Below are positions 35,259 through 44,714 of a DNA stretch of 62,785 bases, piece by piece (the first letter of the stretch is position 1; every line of letters starts with the position of its first letter). Origin of the DNA: Ectopseudomonas composti (GTDB lineage Bacteria; Pseudomonadota; Gammaproteobacteria; Pseudomonadales; Pseudomonadaceae); the NCBI RefSeq assembly GCF_900115475.1, contig NZ_FOWP01000018.1, positions 1 through 62,785 of the forward strand. The letters are read 5' to 3'. The position numbers were made by a program, and so were the translations under genes. Below the pieces are notes generated by a model that was not told the origin of the DNA, made no database searches, and saw only the letters and a program-made list of their open reading frames with translations.

Positions 35259-37817
35259 CTACGCGGTTTGTGCAGCCTTGCGGCGACGCTGCAGCAGCAC
35301 CACCAGGCCGAACAGCAGGAAGCCCGGAATCCACATCAGCTCCTTGATCCAGCGATCGGTCGGCGCACGCACGCTGATGATCTGCTGGTCGAACTCCAGG
35401 CCAGCATCGGCGGCCAGGCTGCCGAAGGTGACACTGTCCACCAGCACCTTGTCGCCCTCCTCGTAAAGGTTCACACCGAGTTTCTCCAGGCGTTCCTGGC
35501 CCGAGGCTCCAGCAGGTACCGGCAGCAGCACGGTGAACTCGCGCGGATCACCCACGGCGTTTTCTCCGAGAATGCGCAGACGCAGCGAGCTGCCGTCCTC
35601 GACCCCATCGAGCGCCTGAGCCAGTTGGGCCGGCGGCACCTCCTGGTAGGGATCGTGCAGCATGTCCATCCAGAAGCCGGGGCGGAACAGGGTGAAGGCC
35701 ACCAGCAACAGCAATGCGCTCTCGTACAGGCGACTGCGCACCAGGAAGAAGCCCTGAGTACCGGCGGCGAAGATCAGCATGGCAATGGTCGCCACGATGA
35801 AGATGATCACGCCATGCCAGAAGTCGACGTCGATCAGCAGCAGGTCGGTGTTGAAGATGAACAGGAACGGCAGCGCGGCGGTACGCAAGCTGTAGAAGAA
35901 CGCCACGATACCGGTCTTGATCGGATCGCCCTTGGACACCGCCGCCGCGGCGAACGAGGCCAGCCCCACCGGCGGCGTCACGTCAGCCATGATGCCGAAG
36001 TAGAAGACGAACAGGTGCACCGCGATCAGCGGCACGATCAGGCCATTCTGCTGCCCCAGCGCCACCACCACCGGCGCCAGCAGGCTGGACACCACGATGT
36101 AGTTGGCGGTGGTGGGCAGGCCCATGCCGAGAATCAGGCTGAACACCGCCACCAGCACCAGCATCAGCAGCAAGTTGCCCATCGACAGCAACTCGACCAG
36201 ATCGGCCAGCACCAGACCCACGCCGGTCTGCGACACCGCACCGACGATGATGCCCGCCGCCGCCGTGGCGATACCGATGCCGATCATGTTGCGCGCGCCG
36301 GCGATCAGGCCTTCGCGCAGATCGACCACACCATCGACGAAGGTGCCATGGTCATGGCTGCCATCGCGGCGCATCCAGCTCAGCAGCGGGCGCTGGGTGA
36401 GCAGGATGATGATCAGCATCACGCTACCCCAGAAGGCTGACAGACCGGGGGACAGACGCTCGATCATCAGGCACCACACCAGCACCACCACCGGCAGCAG
36501 GAAGTGCAGACCGGAGAGCAGCACCGCGCGGGTCTGCGGCAGTTCTTCCAGCGGCGCGTTAGGGTCTTCGGCTGGCAGCACCGGCACGCTGGCCGCAACC
36601 TTCAGTAGCGCCAGATAGACCACCGCAAGCAGCGCGCCAATACCCGGCAGGGCGTACTCACCAAGCGCCGGCTTGAGCCAGCCGAGGCCGTAGTAGACCG
36701 CCAGCGACACGCCGCTGATCAACGCCGCACCGAAGGCGAAACCGGTCAGGCGACGCAGCCAGGGCTTGGGCTGGTGCCCACCGATGGGCTGCAGACCGAG
36801 CTTCAGCGACTCCAGGTGAACGATGTAGAGCAGCGCGATGTAGGAAATTGCGGCAGGCAGGAAGGCGTGCTTGATGATCTCGACATAGGGCATGCCGATG
36901 TACTCGACCATCAGGAACGCCGCAGCCCCCATCACCGGCGGCATGATCTGACCGTTGACCGAAGAGGCCACCTCGACCGCGCCGGCCTTCTCCGAGGAGA
37001 AGCCGGTGCGCTTCATCATCGGGATGGTGAAGGTGCCGGTGGTCACCACGTTGGCGATCGACGAGCCGGAGATCATCCCGGTCAGGCCGGAAGCTAGCAC
37101 CGCCGCCTTAGCCGGGCCACCACGGAAGTGGCCGAGCAGGCTAAATGCCAACTGGATGAAGTAATGGCCGGCACCCGCGCGCTCGAGCAACGCACCGAAC
37201 AATACGAAGAGGAAAACGAAGCTGGTGGATACGCCCAGGGCGATACCGAACACGCCCTCGGTGGTGATCCACTGGTGGTTGGCCAGCGCGTTGAAGCTGA
37301 CCCCGCGATGCGCCAGCAGGCCGGGCATGTAGGGGCCAGCCAGGCTGTAGACGAGGAAGACCAGGGCGATGATCGCCAGGGGTGGACCAAGCGCACGGCG
37401 CGTGGCCTCCAGCAGCAGCGGAATGCCGATGCAGGCGGTGACCAGATCGCCCGTGGTCAGGCTGCCAGGACGCAGCGCCAACTGCTGGTAGAAGATGAAC
37501 AGATAAGCGGCAGTGGCTGCAGCCACCAGGCCGAGACCGATATCCAGCAGCGGCACGCGATCACGCGGCGACTTCTTGAACGCCGGGTAAGCGAGAAAGG
37601 CCAGCAGCAAGGCGAACGCCAGGTGAATGGCGCGGGTCTGGGTATCGTTGAGCACGCCAACGCCGAAGATGAACGGCAAAGGTGAGGCGATCCACAGCTG
37701 GAACAGCGACCAGAGCAGGGCAAGGCCGGTGATCACCTGGGCCATCGGGCCAACGGGCATACGCGCGCCGACATCCTGGGCGATCAGTTCCTCGGTGGAA
37801 AGTTGCTTGTCATGCAT
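35259..37817 (-). CDS. TRAP transporter fused permease (DctQM-type), TAXI subfamily
   Basis: The 852-residue protein is a fused 4TM plus 12TM TRAP permease. It has four early helices in the first 200 residues, then the large DctM domain with GLTGMISGSSIANVVTTGTF and the later mirror motif GLPTTANYIVVSSLL, and a C-terminal extension of about 130 residues. TRAP permeases use a sodium gradient to import organic acids delivered by a periplasmic binding protein, here the TAXI protein encoded upstream. The start at 37817 has AGG a suitable distance upstream; an ATG at 37832 has none. Substrate unknown; TAXI systems often carry C4 to C5 dicarboxylates. Confidence 0.92.
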   Translation of the reverse strand: MHDKQLSTEELIAQDVGARMPVGPMAQVITGLALLWSLFQLWIASPLPFIFGVGVLNDTQTRAIHLAFALLLAFLAYPAFKKSPRDRVPLLDIGLGLVAAATAAYLFIFYQQLALRPGSLTTGDLVTACIGIPLLLEATRRALGPPLAIIALVFLVYSLAGPYMPGLLAHRGVSFNALANHQWITTEGVFGIALGVSTSFVFLFVLFGALLERAGAGHYFIQLAFSLLGHFRGGPAKAAVLASGLTGMISGSSIANVVTTGTFTIPMMKRTGFSSEKAGAVEVASSVNGQIMPPVMGAAAFLMVEYIGMPYVEIIKHAFLPAAISYIALLYIVHLESLKLGLQPIGGHQPKPWLRRLTGFAFGAALISGVSLAVYYGLGWLKPALGEYALPGIGALLAVVYLALLKVAASVPVLPAEDPNAPLEELPQTRAVLLSGLHFLLPVVVLVWCLMIERLSPGLSAFWGSVMLIIILLTQRPLLSWMRRDGSHDHGTFVDGVVDLREGLIAGARNMIGIGIATAAAGIIVGAVSQTGVGLVLADLVELLSMGNLLLMLVLVAVFSLILGMGLPTTANYIVVSSLLAPVVVALGQQNGLIVPLIAVHLFVFYFGIMADVTPPVGLASFAAAAVSKGDPIKTGIVAFFYSLRTAALPFLFIFNTDLLLIDVDFWHGVIIFIVATIAMLIFAAGTQGFFLVRSRLYESALLLLVAFTLFRPGFWMDMLHDPYQEVPPAQLAQALDGVEDGSSLRLRILGENAVGDPREFTVLLPVPAGASGQERLEKLGVNLYEEGDKVLVDSVTFGSLAADAGLEFDQQIISVRAPTDRWIKELMWIPGFLLFGLVVLLQRRRKAAQTA

Positions 37818-37852
37818 GGGGCGAACCTGCATTTGAGTAAACGGAAAACGGC

Positions 37853-37881
37853 AAAACCCGCAGACCTGCGCCTACGGGTTT
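37853..37881 (-). terminator. hairpin between the TAXI gene and the permease gene
   Basis: AAACCCG (37854-37860) and CGGGTTT (37875-37881) pair around a 14-base loop; on the minus strand the stem ends in TTT-T. It lies between the binding-protein gene and the permease gene and may be a partial terminator that lets the binding protein be made in excess. Confidence 0.45.
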
Positions 37882-37965
37882 GTTTAACACTAGAAGCGAA
37901 TCGCGTGATGCGCCTGGCGACGCATCACCAATGGCCCTGACCGACTGACCAGCAGGGCCTGAGGC

Positions 37966-38937
37966 TTACAGCCAGCCGCGTTCCTTGTAGTAACGCTCGG
38001 CACCTTCATGCAGCGGGGCAGTCAGACCGACCTTGATCATGTCTTCTTCCTTCAGGTCAGCGAAGGCCGGGTGCAGACGCTTGAAGCGATCGATGTTGTC
38101 GAACACCGACTTGACCAGTTGGTAGACCACTTCCGGGTCAGCCTTGGCGCTGGTGGACAGCACGGCCTTGCCGCCAATGGACGGGGTCGGCTGATCGTTG
38201 CCCTTGTACAGACCGCCAGGGATGTCGGCCTTGGTGTAGTAGGTCTTCTCGGTCAGCAGCTTGTCGATCTCGGCGCCGGTCACCGGTACCAGAACGGCGT
38301 CGGTGGTGGTGGTGGCTTCCTGGATCGCGCCGTTGGGATGACCGACGAAGTAGGTCATGGCGTCGATGTTGTTGTCGCCCAGTGCGCTGGCCTGCTCGGC
38401 CGGCTTCAGCTCGGCAGCGAGTGCGAAGGCGGAACGATCCCAGCCTTTGACGGCCATGATCTCTTCCAGAGTGTCACGCTGACCGGAACCCGGATTACCG
38501 ACGTTGACGCGCTTGCCCTTGAGGTCATCGAAGCTTTTGATGTTGGCATCGCGACGCGCCAGGATGGTAAACACTTCGCTCTGCAGCGAGAACACCGCAC
38601 GGATGTCGCTCATCGCGCCTTCGGCTTCGAACGGCGCGGCGCCATTAAGGGCCTTGAACTGATGGTCGGACTGCATGATGCCGAAGTTGAATTCGCCACT
38701 GCGGATACCATTCACGTTGGCCACACCACCGCCACTGGCCGGGGCGTTGCACTTGATGCCGTGCTCAGCCGAACCACGATTGAGGAAGCGGCAGATGGAC
38801 TGACCAGCAACGTAATACACCCCCGTCTGGCCGCCGGTGCCGATGGTGACGAATTTTTCTTCGGCCTGTGCCATACCACTCAGGGCAGTGCCCGCGAGTG
38901 CAGCGGACAGGACCCATGCCAAGGATTTGCCTTTCAT
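37966..38937 (-). CDS. TAXI-family TRAP transporter solute-binding protein
   Basis: The 323-residue protein has a signal peptide MKGKSLAWVLSAALAGTALS ending near AQA-E, followed by the family start KFVTIGTGGQTGVYYVAGQS. Further family features are SDHQFKALNGAAPF and DLKGKRVNVGNPGSGQRDTL. It captures the solute in the periplasm and passes it to the fused permease. It is the promoter-proximal gene of the TRAP pair and divergent from an AraC-type regulator gene 171 bases away. The ribosome site AAGGAGA before the ATG is strong. Confidence 0.94.
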   Translation of the reverse strand: MKGKSLAWVLSAALAGTALSGMAQAEEKFVTIGTGGQTGVYYVAGQSICRFLNRGSAEHGIKCNAPASGGGVANVNGIRSGEFNFGIMQSDHQFKALNGAAPFEAEGAMSDIRAVFSLQSEVFTILARRDANIKSFDDLKGKRVNVGNPGSGQRDTLEEIMAVKGWDRSAFALAAELKPAEQASALGDNNIDAMTYFVGHPNGAIQEATTTTDAVLVPVTGAEIDKLLTEKTYYTKADIPGGLYKGNDQPTPSIGGKAVLSTSAKADPEVVYQLVKSVFDNIDRFKRLHPAFADLKEEDMIKVGLTAPLHEGAERYYKERGWL

Positions 38938-39108
38938 GGGAAATCTCCTTTTTTCTGTTGTTTTGAGCGAGCGTGCCTTGTGAGCGACGTCCGGGTGGGA
39001 AGTCTAACCGCTCACGACGAATATGCACGCCTTGCTGACCAATCGGTCGTAACTGCTTGTGTGAGACGCGGGCTATCGCCAGCCCCCGGCATTGGGCAGA
39101 ATCGGCCA

Positions 39109-40137
39109 ATGTCGAACGCCCCTCACGAACCCTCGCAGGCCTCGGTCAGCGCTAGCCTGACCCAGGCGGTGCTGCACGCTGCCAGCCGGCTCGGCCTCGA
39201 TCGTCAGGCGCTGCTGACTGCCTGCGACCTGTGCGACGAGCAACTTGCCGACCCCGACGCACGCATCCCCTTCAGTGCCCAGCAAGCACTCTGGAGCGAA
39301 TTGGACGCCCGCCTGCTGCACCCGGAACCCGGCCTGCTGCTTGGCCGCAACCTGACGCCCGGCCCCTTCAGCGTGCTCAGCTATCTACTGCAGAGCAGCG
39401 CCACCCTGGGCGATGCGTTGAACACCGCGCTGCGCTATCAACGCCTCGGCGGTGAGGGCGGCGAGCTGCATATCGAAACGCACGACGACAGCCTGTTGCT
39501 GCTGTATCGCCCGCTGCATCCGCAGCATCCGGCGACCCGTATCCGTGTGCTGGCGATGCTGGCCTGCTGGGTACAGATGACCACGCCGCTACTCGACGGC
39601 TTTCGCCTGCTTGGCGCGCAATTTCGTCACGACGCACCGGACGACCTCACGCCCTACCAGGATGTGTTCGCCTGCCCCCTGCAGTTCGCCAGCGACGAGT
39701 ACGCCATCGCCCTGCCCCATGCGTTGTGCCAGGTGCCCTTGATCCAGGCCAACCCGCCGCTGCAGCAACTGCTGCGTCAACACGCCGAAACCCTGCTCGC
39801 CCGCCTGCCCAGCGCCAGCCTCGGCGCACGGGTCATTGGCCTGCTCGGCGAGCAACTGGCGCATGGCGAGCCCGACCGCGCCGAACTGGCCCGCGCGCTG
39901 AACCTGAGCGAACGCACCCTGCAGCGACGCCTGGCCGAAGAAGGCTGCAGCTACCAGCAATTGCTGGCCGACACACGTCGCCAACTGGCTGAGCAACACC
40001 TGCGCGACGGACGCCTGCCAGCAGCGGAAATCGCCCTGCTGCTGGGCTACTCCGAACCCAGCGTGTTCTTCCGCGCCTTCCGCCTGTGGACCGGCCTGAC
40101 GCCGGGCGAATACCGCGCTCGGCATGGCGCTGGCTGA
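39109..40137 (+). CDS. AraC-family transcriptional regulator
   Basis: The 342-residue protein has an N-terminal ligand domain of the arabinose-binding AraC_binding_2/PF12625 type (with GLLLGRNLTPGPFSVLSYLL at about 70) and a C-terminal AraC double helix-turn-helix (about 245-340) with LARALNLSERTLQRRLAEEG and IALLLGYSEPSVFFRAFRLW. The layout matches regulators such as OruR. Its divergent position from the TAXI gene suggests control of the TRAP transporter in response to the transported solute; this is inference. The ATG at 39109 begins just before the conserved domain. Confidence 0.87.
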   Translation: MSNAPHEPSQASVSASLTQAVLHAASRLGLDRQALLTACDLCDEQLADPDARIPFSAQQALWSELDARLLHPEPGLLLGRNLTPGPFSVLSYLLQSSATLGDALNTALRYQRLGGEGGELHIETHDDSLLLLYRPLHPQHPATRIRVLAMLACWVQMTTPLLDGFRLLGAQFRHDAPDDLTPYQDVFACPLQFASDEYAIALPHALCQVPLIQANPPLQQLLRQHAETLLARLPSASLGARVIGLLGEQLAHGEPDRAELARALNLSERTLQRRLAEEGCSYQQLLADTRRQLAEQHLRDGRLPAAEIALLLGYSEPSVFFRAFRLWTGLTPGEYRARHGAG

Positions 40138-40316
40138 ACATCACGTCGCTCGCCCACATAACTTGCAGGCGGCCTTGAGTGCCTCTCAGAGCGATCACGG
40201 CCAGGCACCGAGCCGCAGCGCATCAGCCACATTGATGATGACTATGCCTGCTCCTGACGTGCGCGGCCCGGACCAGAGGGGTTAGAGTAGCCGGCCATGC
40301 AACGAGGAGACTCTCC

Positions 40317-41318
40317 ATGAGCCGACTGGCCTCCATCAAGCTCTCCACCCTCGACCTGGCGCCGATTCGCGACGATGGCGACGCCGCTCAGGCCCTGCAC
40401 AATTCGCTGGCGCTGGCTCGACATGTCGAAAGCCTCGGCTTCGAACGCTTCTGGGTGGCCGAGCACCACAACATGGACGGTATCGCCAGCTCCGCCACTT
40501 CCGTGCTGCTCGGCTATCTGGCCGCCGGCACCTCGACGATTCGCCTCGGTGCCGGCGGGGTAATGCTGCCCAACCATGCGCCACTGGTGATCGCCGAACA
40601 GTTCGGCACCCTGGCCACGCTCTACCCCGGCCGGATCGAGCTGGGCCTGGGCCGCGCGCCCGGTGCCGATCAGTACACCGCCCATGCCCTGCGCCGCAGC
40701 CGTGATGGCAGCGCCGACGACTTCCCCAATGACGTCGAAGAACTGCAGGCCTACCTCGGCCCGCGCCAGGAAGGGCAACGGGTGATCGCCATGCCCGGTA
40801 CAGGCACCAACGTGCCGATCTGGCTGCTCGGCTCCAGCCTGTTCAGCGCCCAGCTGGCCGGTATGAAGGGCCTGCCCTATGCGTTCGCCTCGCACTTCGC
40901 GCCACGCTACATGCACGAGGCGATCCGCATTTATCGCAACCACTTCCGCCCTTCTGCGGTGCTGGACAAGCCCTACGTGATGCTCGGCGTCCCGCTGCTG
41001 ACAGCGGACAGCGACGAACAGGCGCAGTACCTGGCCACCTCCGCGTTCCAGCGCATCCTGTCGCTGATCCGCGGCCAGAGCCTGGTGCAACGCAAGCCCG
41101 TAGCCAGCATGGAAGGTCTGTGGCTGCCACATGAGCGTCAGGCGGTCAGCGAGTTCCTCGGTCTGGCGGCGATTGGCGGGCCACAAACCGTGCGCCAGCG
41201 CCTGGAACAACTGCTGGAACAGACCGAAGCGGACGAACTGATCTTCACCTGCGACATGTACGACTTCGCCGACCGCCTGCATGCCTTCGACATCCTCGCC
41301 GAGCTGCAACGCGGTTGA
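40317..41318 (+). CDS. LLM-class flavin-dependent oxidoreductase, MsnO8 type
   Basis: The 333-residue protein has the TIM-barrel features of the bacterial luciferase-like family: STLDLAPIRDDGDAAQAL at the start, FWVAEHHNMDGIASSATSVL at about 44-63, IRLGAGGVMLPNHAPLVIAE and the flavin-site RIELGLGRAPG. The MsnO8 subgroup includes many Pseudomonas enzymes of unknown substrate. GAGGAGA is placed six bases before the ATG. A hairpin follows 40 bases after the stop. It probably uses FMNH2 from a separate reductase; no reductase gene is adjacent. Confidence 0.9.
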   Translation: MSRLASIKLSTLDLAPIRDDGDAAQALHNSLALARHVESLGFERFWVAEHHNMDGIASSATSVLLGYLAAGTSTIRLGAGGVMLPNHAPLVIAEQFGTLATLYPGRIELGLGRAPGADQYTAHALRRSRDGSADDFPNDVEELQAYLGPRQEGQRVIAMPGTGTNVPIWLLGSSLFSAQLAGMKGLPYAFASHFAPRYMHEAIRIYRNHFRPSAVLDKPYVMLGVPLLTADSDEQAQYLATSAFQRILSLIRGQSLVQRKPVASMEGLWLPHERQAVSEFLGLAAIGGPQTVRQRLEQLLEQTEADELIFTCDMYDFADRLHAFDILAELQRG

Positions 41319-41357
41319 GTGCGAACTTGTGCGCGTTGCAGCCCTCTGAATCAGAAC

Positions 41358-41378
41358 AAGCCGCCAGACCGGCGGCTT
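41358..41378 (+). terminator. hairpin between the LLM and OsmC-type genes
   Basis: AAGCCGCC (41358-41365) and GGCGGCTT (41371-41378) form an eight-pair stem with loop AGACC, followed by CGTTCATT. The U run is weak, so termination is plausible but not certain. Confidence 0.55.
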
Positions 41379-41401
41379 CGTTCATTCGATGGGAGACGCA
41401 C

Positions 41402-41827
41402 ATGAAAAAGACAGCTTCGGCCCACTGGCAAGGCGGCATCAAGGACGGCAAGGGCACCATCTCGACTCAGAGCGGCGCCCTCAAGGACTCGCCCTACGGC
41501 TTCAATACCCGCTTCGAAGACAAGCCCGGCACCAACCCCGAAGAGCTGATCGGCGCCGCGCATGCAGGCTGCTTTTCCATGGCACTGTCCAAGGAACTGG
41601 GCGACGCCGGCATGACCGCCGAGAGCATCGACACCACGGCGCAAGTGACCCTGGACAAGGTGGAAGGTGGCTTCGAGATCAGCGCTGTGCACCTGACGCT
41701 GCGGGCGAAGATCCCTGGCGCCGAGCGCACCGCCTTCGAGAAAGCGGTGGAAGCGGCCAAGACCGGCTGCCCGGTCTCCAAGGTACTGAACGCCACGATC
41801 ACCCTCGAAGGCATACTCGAAGCCTGA
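41402..41827 (+). CDS. OsmC-family peroxidase
   Basis: The 141-residue protein starts MKKTASAHWQGGIKDGKGTI and has the two redox cysteines of OsmC: one in AAHAGCFSMALS (about residue 59) and one in AKTGCPVSKVLNA (about 124). The segment TNPEELIGAAHAGCFS is typical of OsmC rather than of Ohr. These dimeric thiol peroxidases reduce organic hydroperoxides and hydrogen peroxide using lipoyl or other thiols. The start follows GGGAGA at good spacing; an upstream extension from 41315 has no support. Probably monocistronic and stress-induced, which the sequence does not show. Confidence 0.92.
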   Translation: MKKTASAHWQGGIKDGKGTISTQSGALKDSPYGFNTRFEDKPGTNPEELIGAAHAGCFSMALSKELGDAGMTAESIDTTAQVTLDKVEGGFEISAVHLTLRAKIPGAERTAFEKAVEAAKTGCPVSKVLNATITLEGILEA

Positions 41828-41886
41828 CTCGTTACTCGCGACGCACCCGGAAATCTTCCGTGTGCGCCGTGGGGATCAGGGCCGAT

Positions 41887-42309
41887 CTAGATCGCCGTCC
41901 CGCAACGCAACACCTCGCCACGCGCCAGCACGTTGCGCTGCTCGTCATACAGCCAGGCCTGCGCCTTCATCAGTTGTTGGCGTGCCTCGACTCGGTAGCG
42001 CTGGCCGGCGGCGAAGTCGTCATAGCGCAGGCGAATCTCGCAGGTCATGCGCAATGGCTCGCTCTGCATCCCCATCGACCCACCGCTACGCACCTCGAAC
42101 TGGAAACGTGTTTCCAGCTCGTGCTTGCCCGGTGCCACCTGGAAATAGCGGCCATCCGGCCAGCGCTTGCCGTCCAGACGATCGGCCATCAGCAGGGTGT
42201 CGGCGGTGGAATACAACTCGACCCAGGCTTGTTGCGGGTCGGGTTTGGGCAGGGGTGAAGCGCAGGCCCCGAGCATCATCAGGGCGGGAGCGAGAAACAG
42301 GGCACGCAT
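41887..42309 (-). CDS. small lipoprotein of unknown function
   Basis: The 140-residue product begins with a lipoprotein signal, MRALFLAPALMMLGAC, with a LGAC lipobox (Cys16) followed by Ala, which favours the outer membrane. The mature part has the beta-type pattern YFQVAPGKHELETRFQFEV found in Pseudomonas proteins that handle surface or cell-envelope roles without known function. The ATG at 42309 has GGAGG five bases upstream. It is convergent with the OsmC-type gene and divergent from the aminopeptidase-like gene. Confidence 0.72.
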   Translation of the reverse strand: MRALFLAPALMMLGACASPLPKPDPQQAWVELYSTADTLLMADRLDGKRWPDGRYFQVAPGKHELETRFQFEVRSGGSMGMQSEPLRMTCEIRLRYDDFAAGQRYRVEARQQLMKAQAWLYDEQRNVLARGEVLRCGTAI

Positions 42310-42433
42310 GGCGGCCTCCACAATGGAGTTCAGGCACCAGCCTACACCGGGAGGCGGGCAAAACCGAGGCGAAACGGGCGTATTCGAACCAGTAGGGCTG
42401 GAGACAACCCTCGCGATCAGCTAGCGTGACGAC

Positions 42434-43495
42434 ATGCCCAACGCCTTTTCTAAAGACCTGCTGCGCCGCCTCGCGGTTCCCCTGCTGGCCCTGCTGCTCG
42501 GTGGCTGTTCGACCCTCGATTACTACGCCCATCTTGGCCAGGGTCAGTGGCAACTGCTGCAGGCGCGCCAGCCGATCAAACGCCTGCTCGACGACCCTGC
42601 GACAGACCCCGATCTGGCCAGGCGCCTGACCCTGAGTCGGCAAGCGCGGGACTTCGCCAGCGTGCAGCTGCAACTGCCTGAGAACCGCAGCTATCGCCTG
42701 TATGCCGACCTGGGCCGCCCGTTCGTGGTGTGGAATGTCTTCGCCACCCCGGAGTTCTCCCTCAACCCCGAACTGCACTGCTTCCCTATCGCAGGTTGCG
42801 TCGCCTACCGTGGCTACTATCAGCAAGGACGTGCGCGTGGAGCTGCCGCGCTGTTGCGTCAAGGAGGCCTGGACACCTACATCGGCGGCGTCGAGGCTTA
42901 CTCCACCCTGGGCTGGTTCGACGATCCGCTGCTCAACACCATGCTGCGCTGGAGCGACGAGCGTTTCATCGCGGTGATCTTCCACGAACTGGCGCACCAG
43001 CAGTACTACCTGCCGGGCGATACCGCCTTCAACGAGTCCTTCGCCACCTTCGTCGAGCGCGAAGGTCTACGTCAGTGGCACGCGAGCCGCGGGGAAACCC
43101 TTCCTGCCACCGACGACCGCCAGCGCCAACAGTTCATCGAACTGGTACTGGCCAGCCGCGAGCGGCTGCGCCAGCTCTACGCCAGCTACCTGCCGCAGCA
43201 AGACATGCGCGCCGCCAAGCAGGCCGAGTTCGAGCGCCTGCGCCGCGACTACCGCGCCTTGCGCCAGCGCGAGTGGGGCGGCCAGGGCCGTTATGACGCC
43301 TGGATCGAAAGCCCGCTGAACAATGCCAAGCTGCTGCCTTTCGGCCTCTACGATCAGTGGGTGCCGGCTTTCGCCACGCTATTCACGCAGGAAGGCCGCG
43401 ACTGGCGCGCCTTCTATGCTGCCGTGGCGGCGCTAGGTCGGCTGTCGGAAGCAGATCGTCAGGCCGAGTTGGAAAGCCTGATGCAAGGCGACTAG
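42434..43495 (+). CDS. putative zinc aminopeptidase lipoprotein
   Basis: The 353-residue protein matches the Aminopep family (PF10023). It has a lipobox LGGC (Cys25), the family segment LDYYAHLGQGQWQLLQARQP, and an HELAH zinc motif at 184-188 with a downstream NESFATFVE that supplies the third ligand (about residue 205). It is likely anchored to the outer membrane and exposed to the periplasm. Activity in this family is predicted rather than well tested. DUF1161 follows 63 bases later and may be in the same transcript. Confidence 0.83.
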   Translation: MPNAFSKDLLRRLAVPLLALLLGGCSTLDYYAHLGQGQWQLLQARQPIKRLLDDPATDPDLARRLTLSRQARDFASVQLQLPENRSYRLYADLGRPFVVWNVFATPEFSLNPELHCFPIAGCVAYRGYYQQGRARGAAALLRQGGLDTYIGGVEAYSTLGWFDDPLLNTMLRWSDERFIAVIFHELAHQQYYLPGDTAFNESFATFVEREGLRQWHASRGETLPATDDRQRQQFIELVLASRERLRQLYASYLPQQDMRAAKQAEFERLRRDYRALRQREWGGQGRYDAWIESPLNNAKLLPFGLYDQWVPAFATLFTQEGRDWRAFYAAVAALGRLSEADRQAELESLMQGD

Positions 43496-43558
43496 AACTG
43501 ATTGGCACATTGCCAGTCCAACCTACTCAGGTTTCGCCCAACACCGGAGGTACAAGCG

Positions 43559-43789
43559 ATGCAACGACTGATTCCCGCCCTGGCCCTGATGATGCTTGCA
43601 GGCGGCGCGCTGGCCGCGCCCAAACCCTGCGAAGAACTCAAGCAGGAAATCGAAGTGAAGATTCAGGCCAACAACGTGCCCAGCTACACCCTGGAAATCG
43701 TGCCCAACGCCGAAGTCCAGGATCAGAGCATGGTCGTCGGCAGCTGCGACGGCGGCACCAAGAAGATCGTCTATCAGCGCAACGGCTGA
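43559..43789 (+). CDS. DUF1161 small periplasmic protein
   Basis: The 76-residue product has a signal peptide ending near GALAA and a mature DUF1161 domain with two Cys, in KPCEELKQEIEVKI and VVGSCDGGTKKIVYQ, which probably form a disulfide. GGAGG lies eight bases before the ATG at 43559. DUF1161 proteins are common in Pseudomonas and have no assigned function. Confidence 0.85.
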   Translation: MQRLIPALALMMLAGGALAAPKPCEELKQEIEVKIQANNVPSYTLEIVPNAEVQDQSMVVGSCDGGTKKIVYQRNG

Positions 43790-43895
43790 GGCTTGTCCTG
43801 ATTGGCTCCCGCCTGACCGCGGGAGCCAACTCTTACATACCTACCTTCCTGCCCGATAATCTCGCCCCAAACCACCGAACTCGGTGCCTCTTCTT

Positions 43896-43959
43896 GTGGG
43901 CTGAAGCCCACCCTACCTACTACCGCCCGGCCCTACCCGTAGGGTGAGCTTCAGCCCAC
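43896..43959. repeat. inverted repeat of a second short interspersed family
   Basis: GTGGGCTGAAGCCCACCCTAC (split here as GTGGGCTGAAG and CCCACCCTAC, 43896-43916) is mirrored by a near-inverse copy at 43939-43959 ending TTCAGCCCAC. Each half is itself partly palindromic. It lies between DUF1161 and the convergent HAD gene and may serve as a two-way transcription end. It differs from the GTAGGAGCC REP family seen in the srf cluster. Confidence 0.75.
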
Positions 43960-43967
43960 CGAATACC

Positions 43968-44615
43968 TTAGCGACTGAAGGCCTCGTGCAACTGCACCAA
44001 GGTGTCGAAGTGATAGGCCGGCGCCTCGCCCGCCAGCTCCTCACGACTGCCGAAGCCATAACCCACCGCCGCTGCATGCAGACCGTTACTGCGAGCGCCG
44101 ATCAGGTCATGCTTGCGGTCACCGATCATCAGTGCTGAACCAGGCTCCAGTCGTTCCGACTCCAGCAGATACGCCAACAGCTCCACCTTGTTGGTGCGCG
44201 TTCCGTCCAGCTCACTGCCATAGATGCGCTTGAAGTAGCGACCGAAGCCGAAGTGCCGGGCGATTTCCTCGGCGAACACCGTCGGCTTGCTGGTCGCGAT
44301 ATACAGCGTGCGGCCTTGCGCTACCAACGCTTCGAGCAGCGCCTCCACGCCATCGAACACGCGGTTCTCGTACAGACCGGTAACCCGGAAGCGCTCGCGA
44401 TAGTGATTCACCGCCTGCCAGCCAGTGGCTTCGTCCAGCGCGTAAGTGGCCATGAAGCACTGCAGCAACGGCGGGCCGATGAAGTGCTCGAGCGCGGTCA
44501 GATCCGGCTCATCGATACCCAGTTTGCTCAGGGCGTACTGCACCGAACGGGTGATGCCCTCACGCGGGTCGGTCAGGGTGCCGTCGAGATCGAAGAGGAT
44601 ATTGCTGTAGTGCAT
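43968..44615 (-). CDS. HAD-superfamily hydrolase, phosphoglycolate phosphatase-like
   Basis: The 215-residue protein has the four HAD motifs: LFDLDGTLTDP (motif 1, nucleophile Asp near residue 8), YIATSKP (motif 2), a Lys in the TNKVELLAYLL segment, and MIGDRKHDLIGARSNG (motif 4). A helical cap with GPPLLQCFM follows motif 1. This is the Gph/pyrophosphatase-like subgroup with a C1 cap. The ATG at 44615 is chosen because the catalytic motif normally begins within the first ten residues. Substrate unknown; a small phosphate ester is likely. Confidence 0.87.
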   Translation of the reverse strand: MHYSNILFDLDGTLTDPREGITRSVQYALSKLGIDEPDLTALEHFIGPPLLQCFMATYALDEATGWQAVNHYRERFRVTGLYENRVFDGVEALLEALVAQGRTLYIATSKPTVFAEEIARHFGFGRYFKRIYGSELDGTRTNKVELLAYLLESERLEPGSALMIGDRKHDLIGARSNGLHAAAVGYGFGSREELAGEAPAYHFDTLVQLHEAFSR

Positions 44616-44714
44616 AGCGCGTCGTACTTCACCTTGCGGAGGGAGATGAAGGATAAGGCAATTGCGAACAGCACCCAACGCTCTGAATTCTTCTCAATCA
44701 CGCCCCAGCCAACT

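Noticed and set aside
38008..39108. A long upstream extension of the AraC regulator frame.
   Set aside because: It runs antisense through the TAXI binding-protein gene; AraC homology begins after the ATG at 39109.
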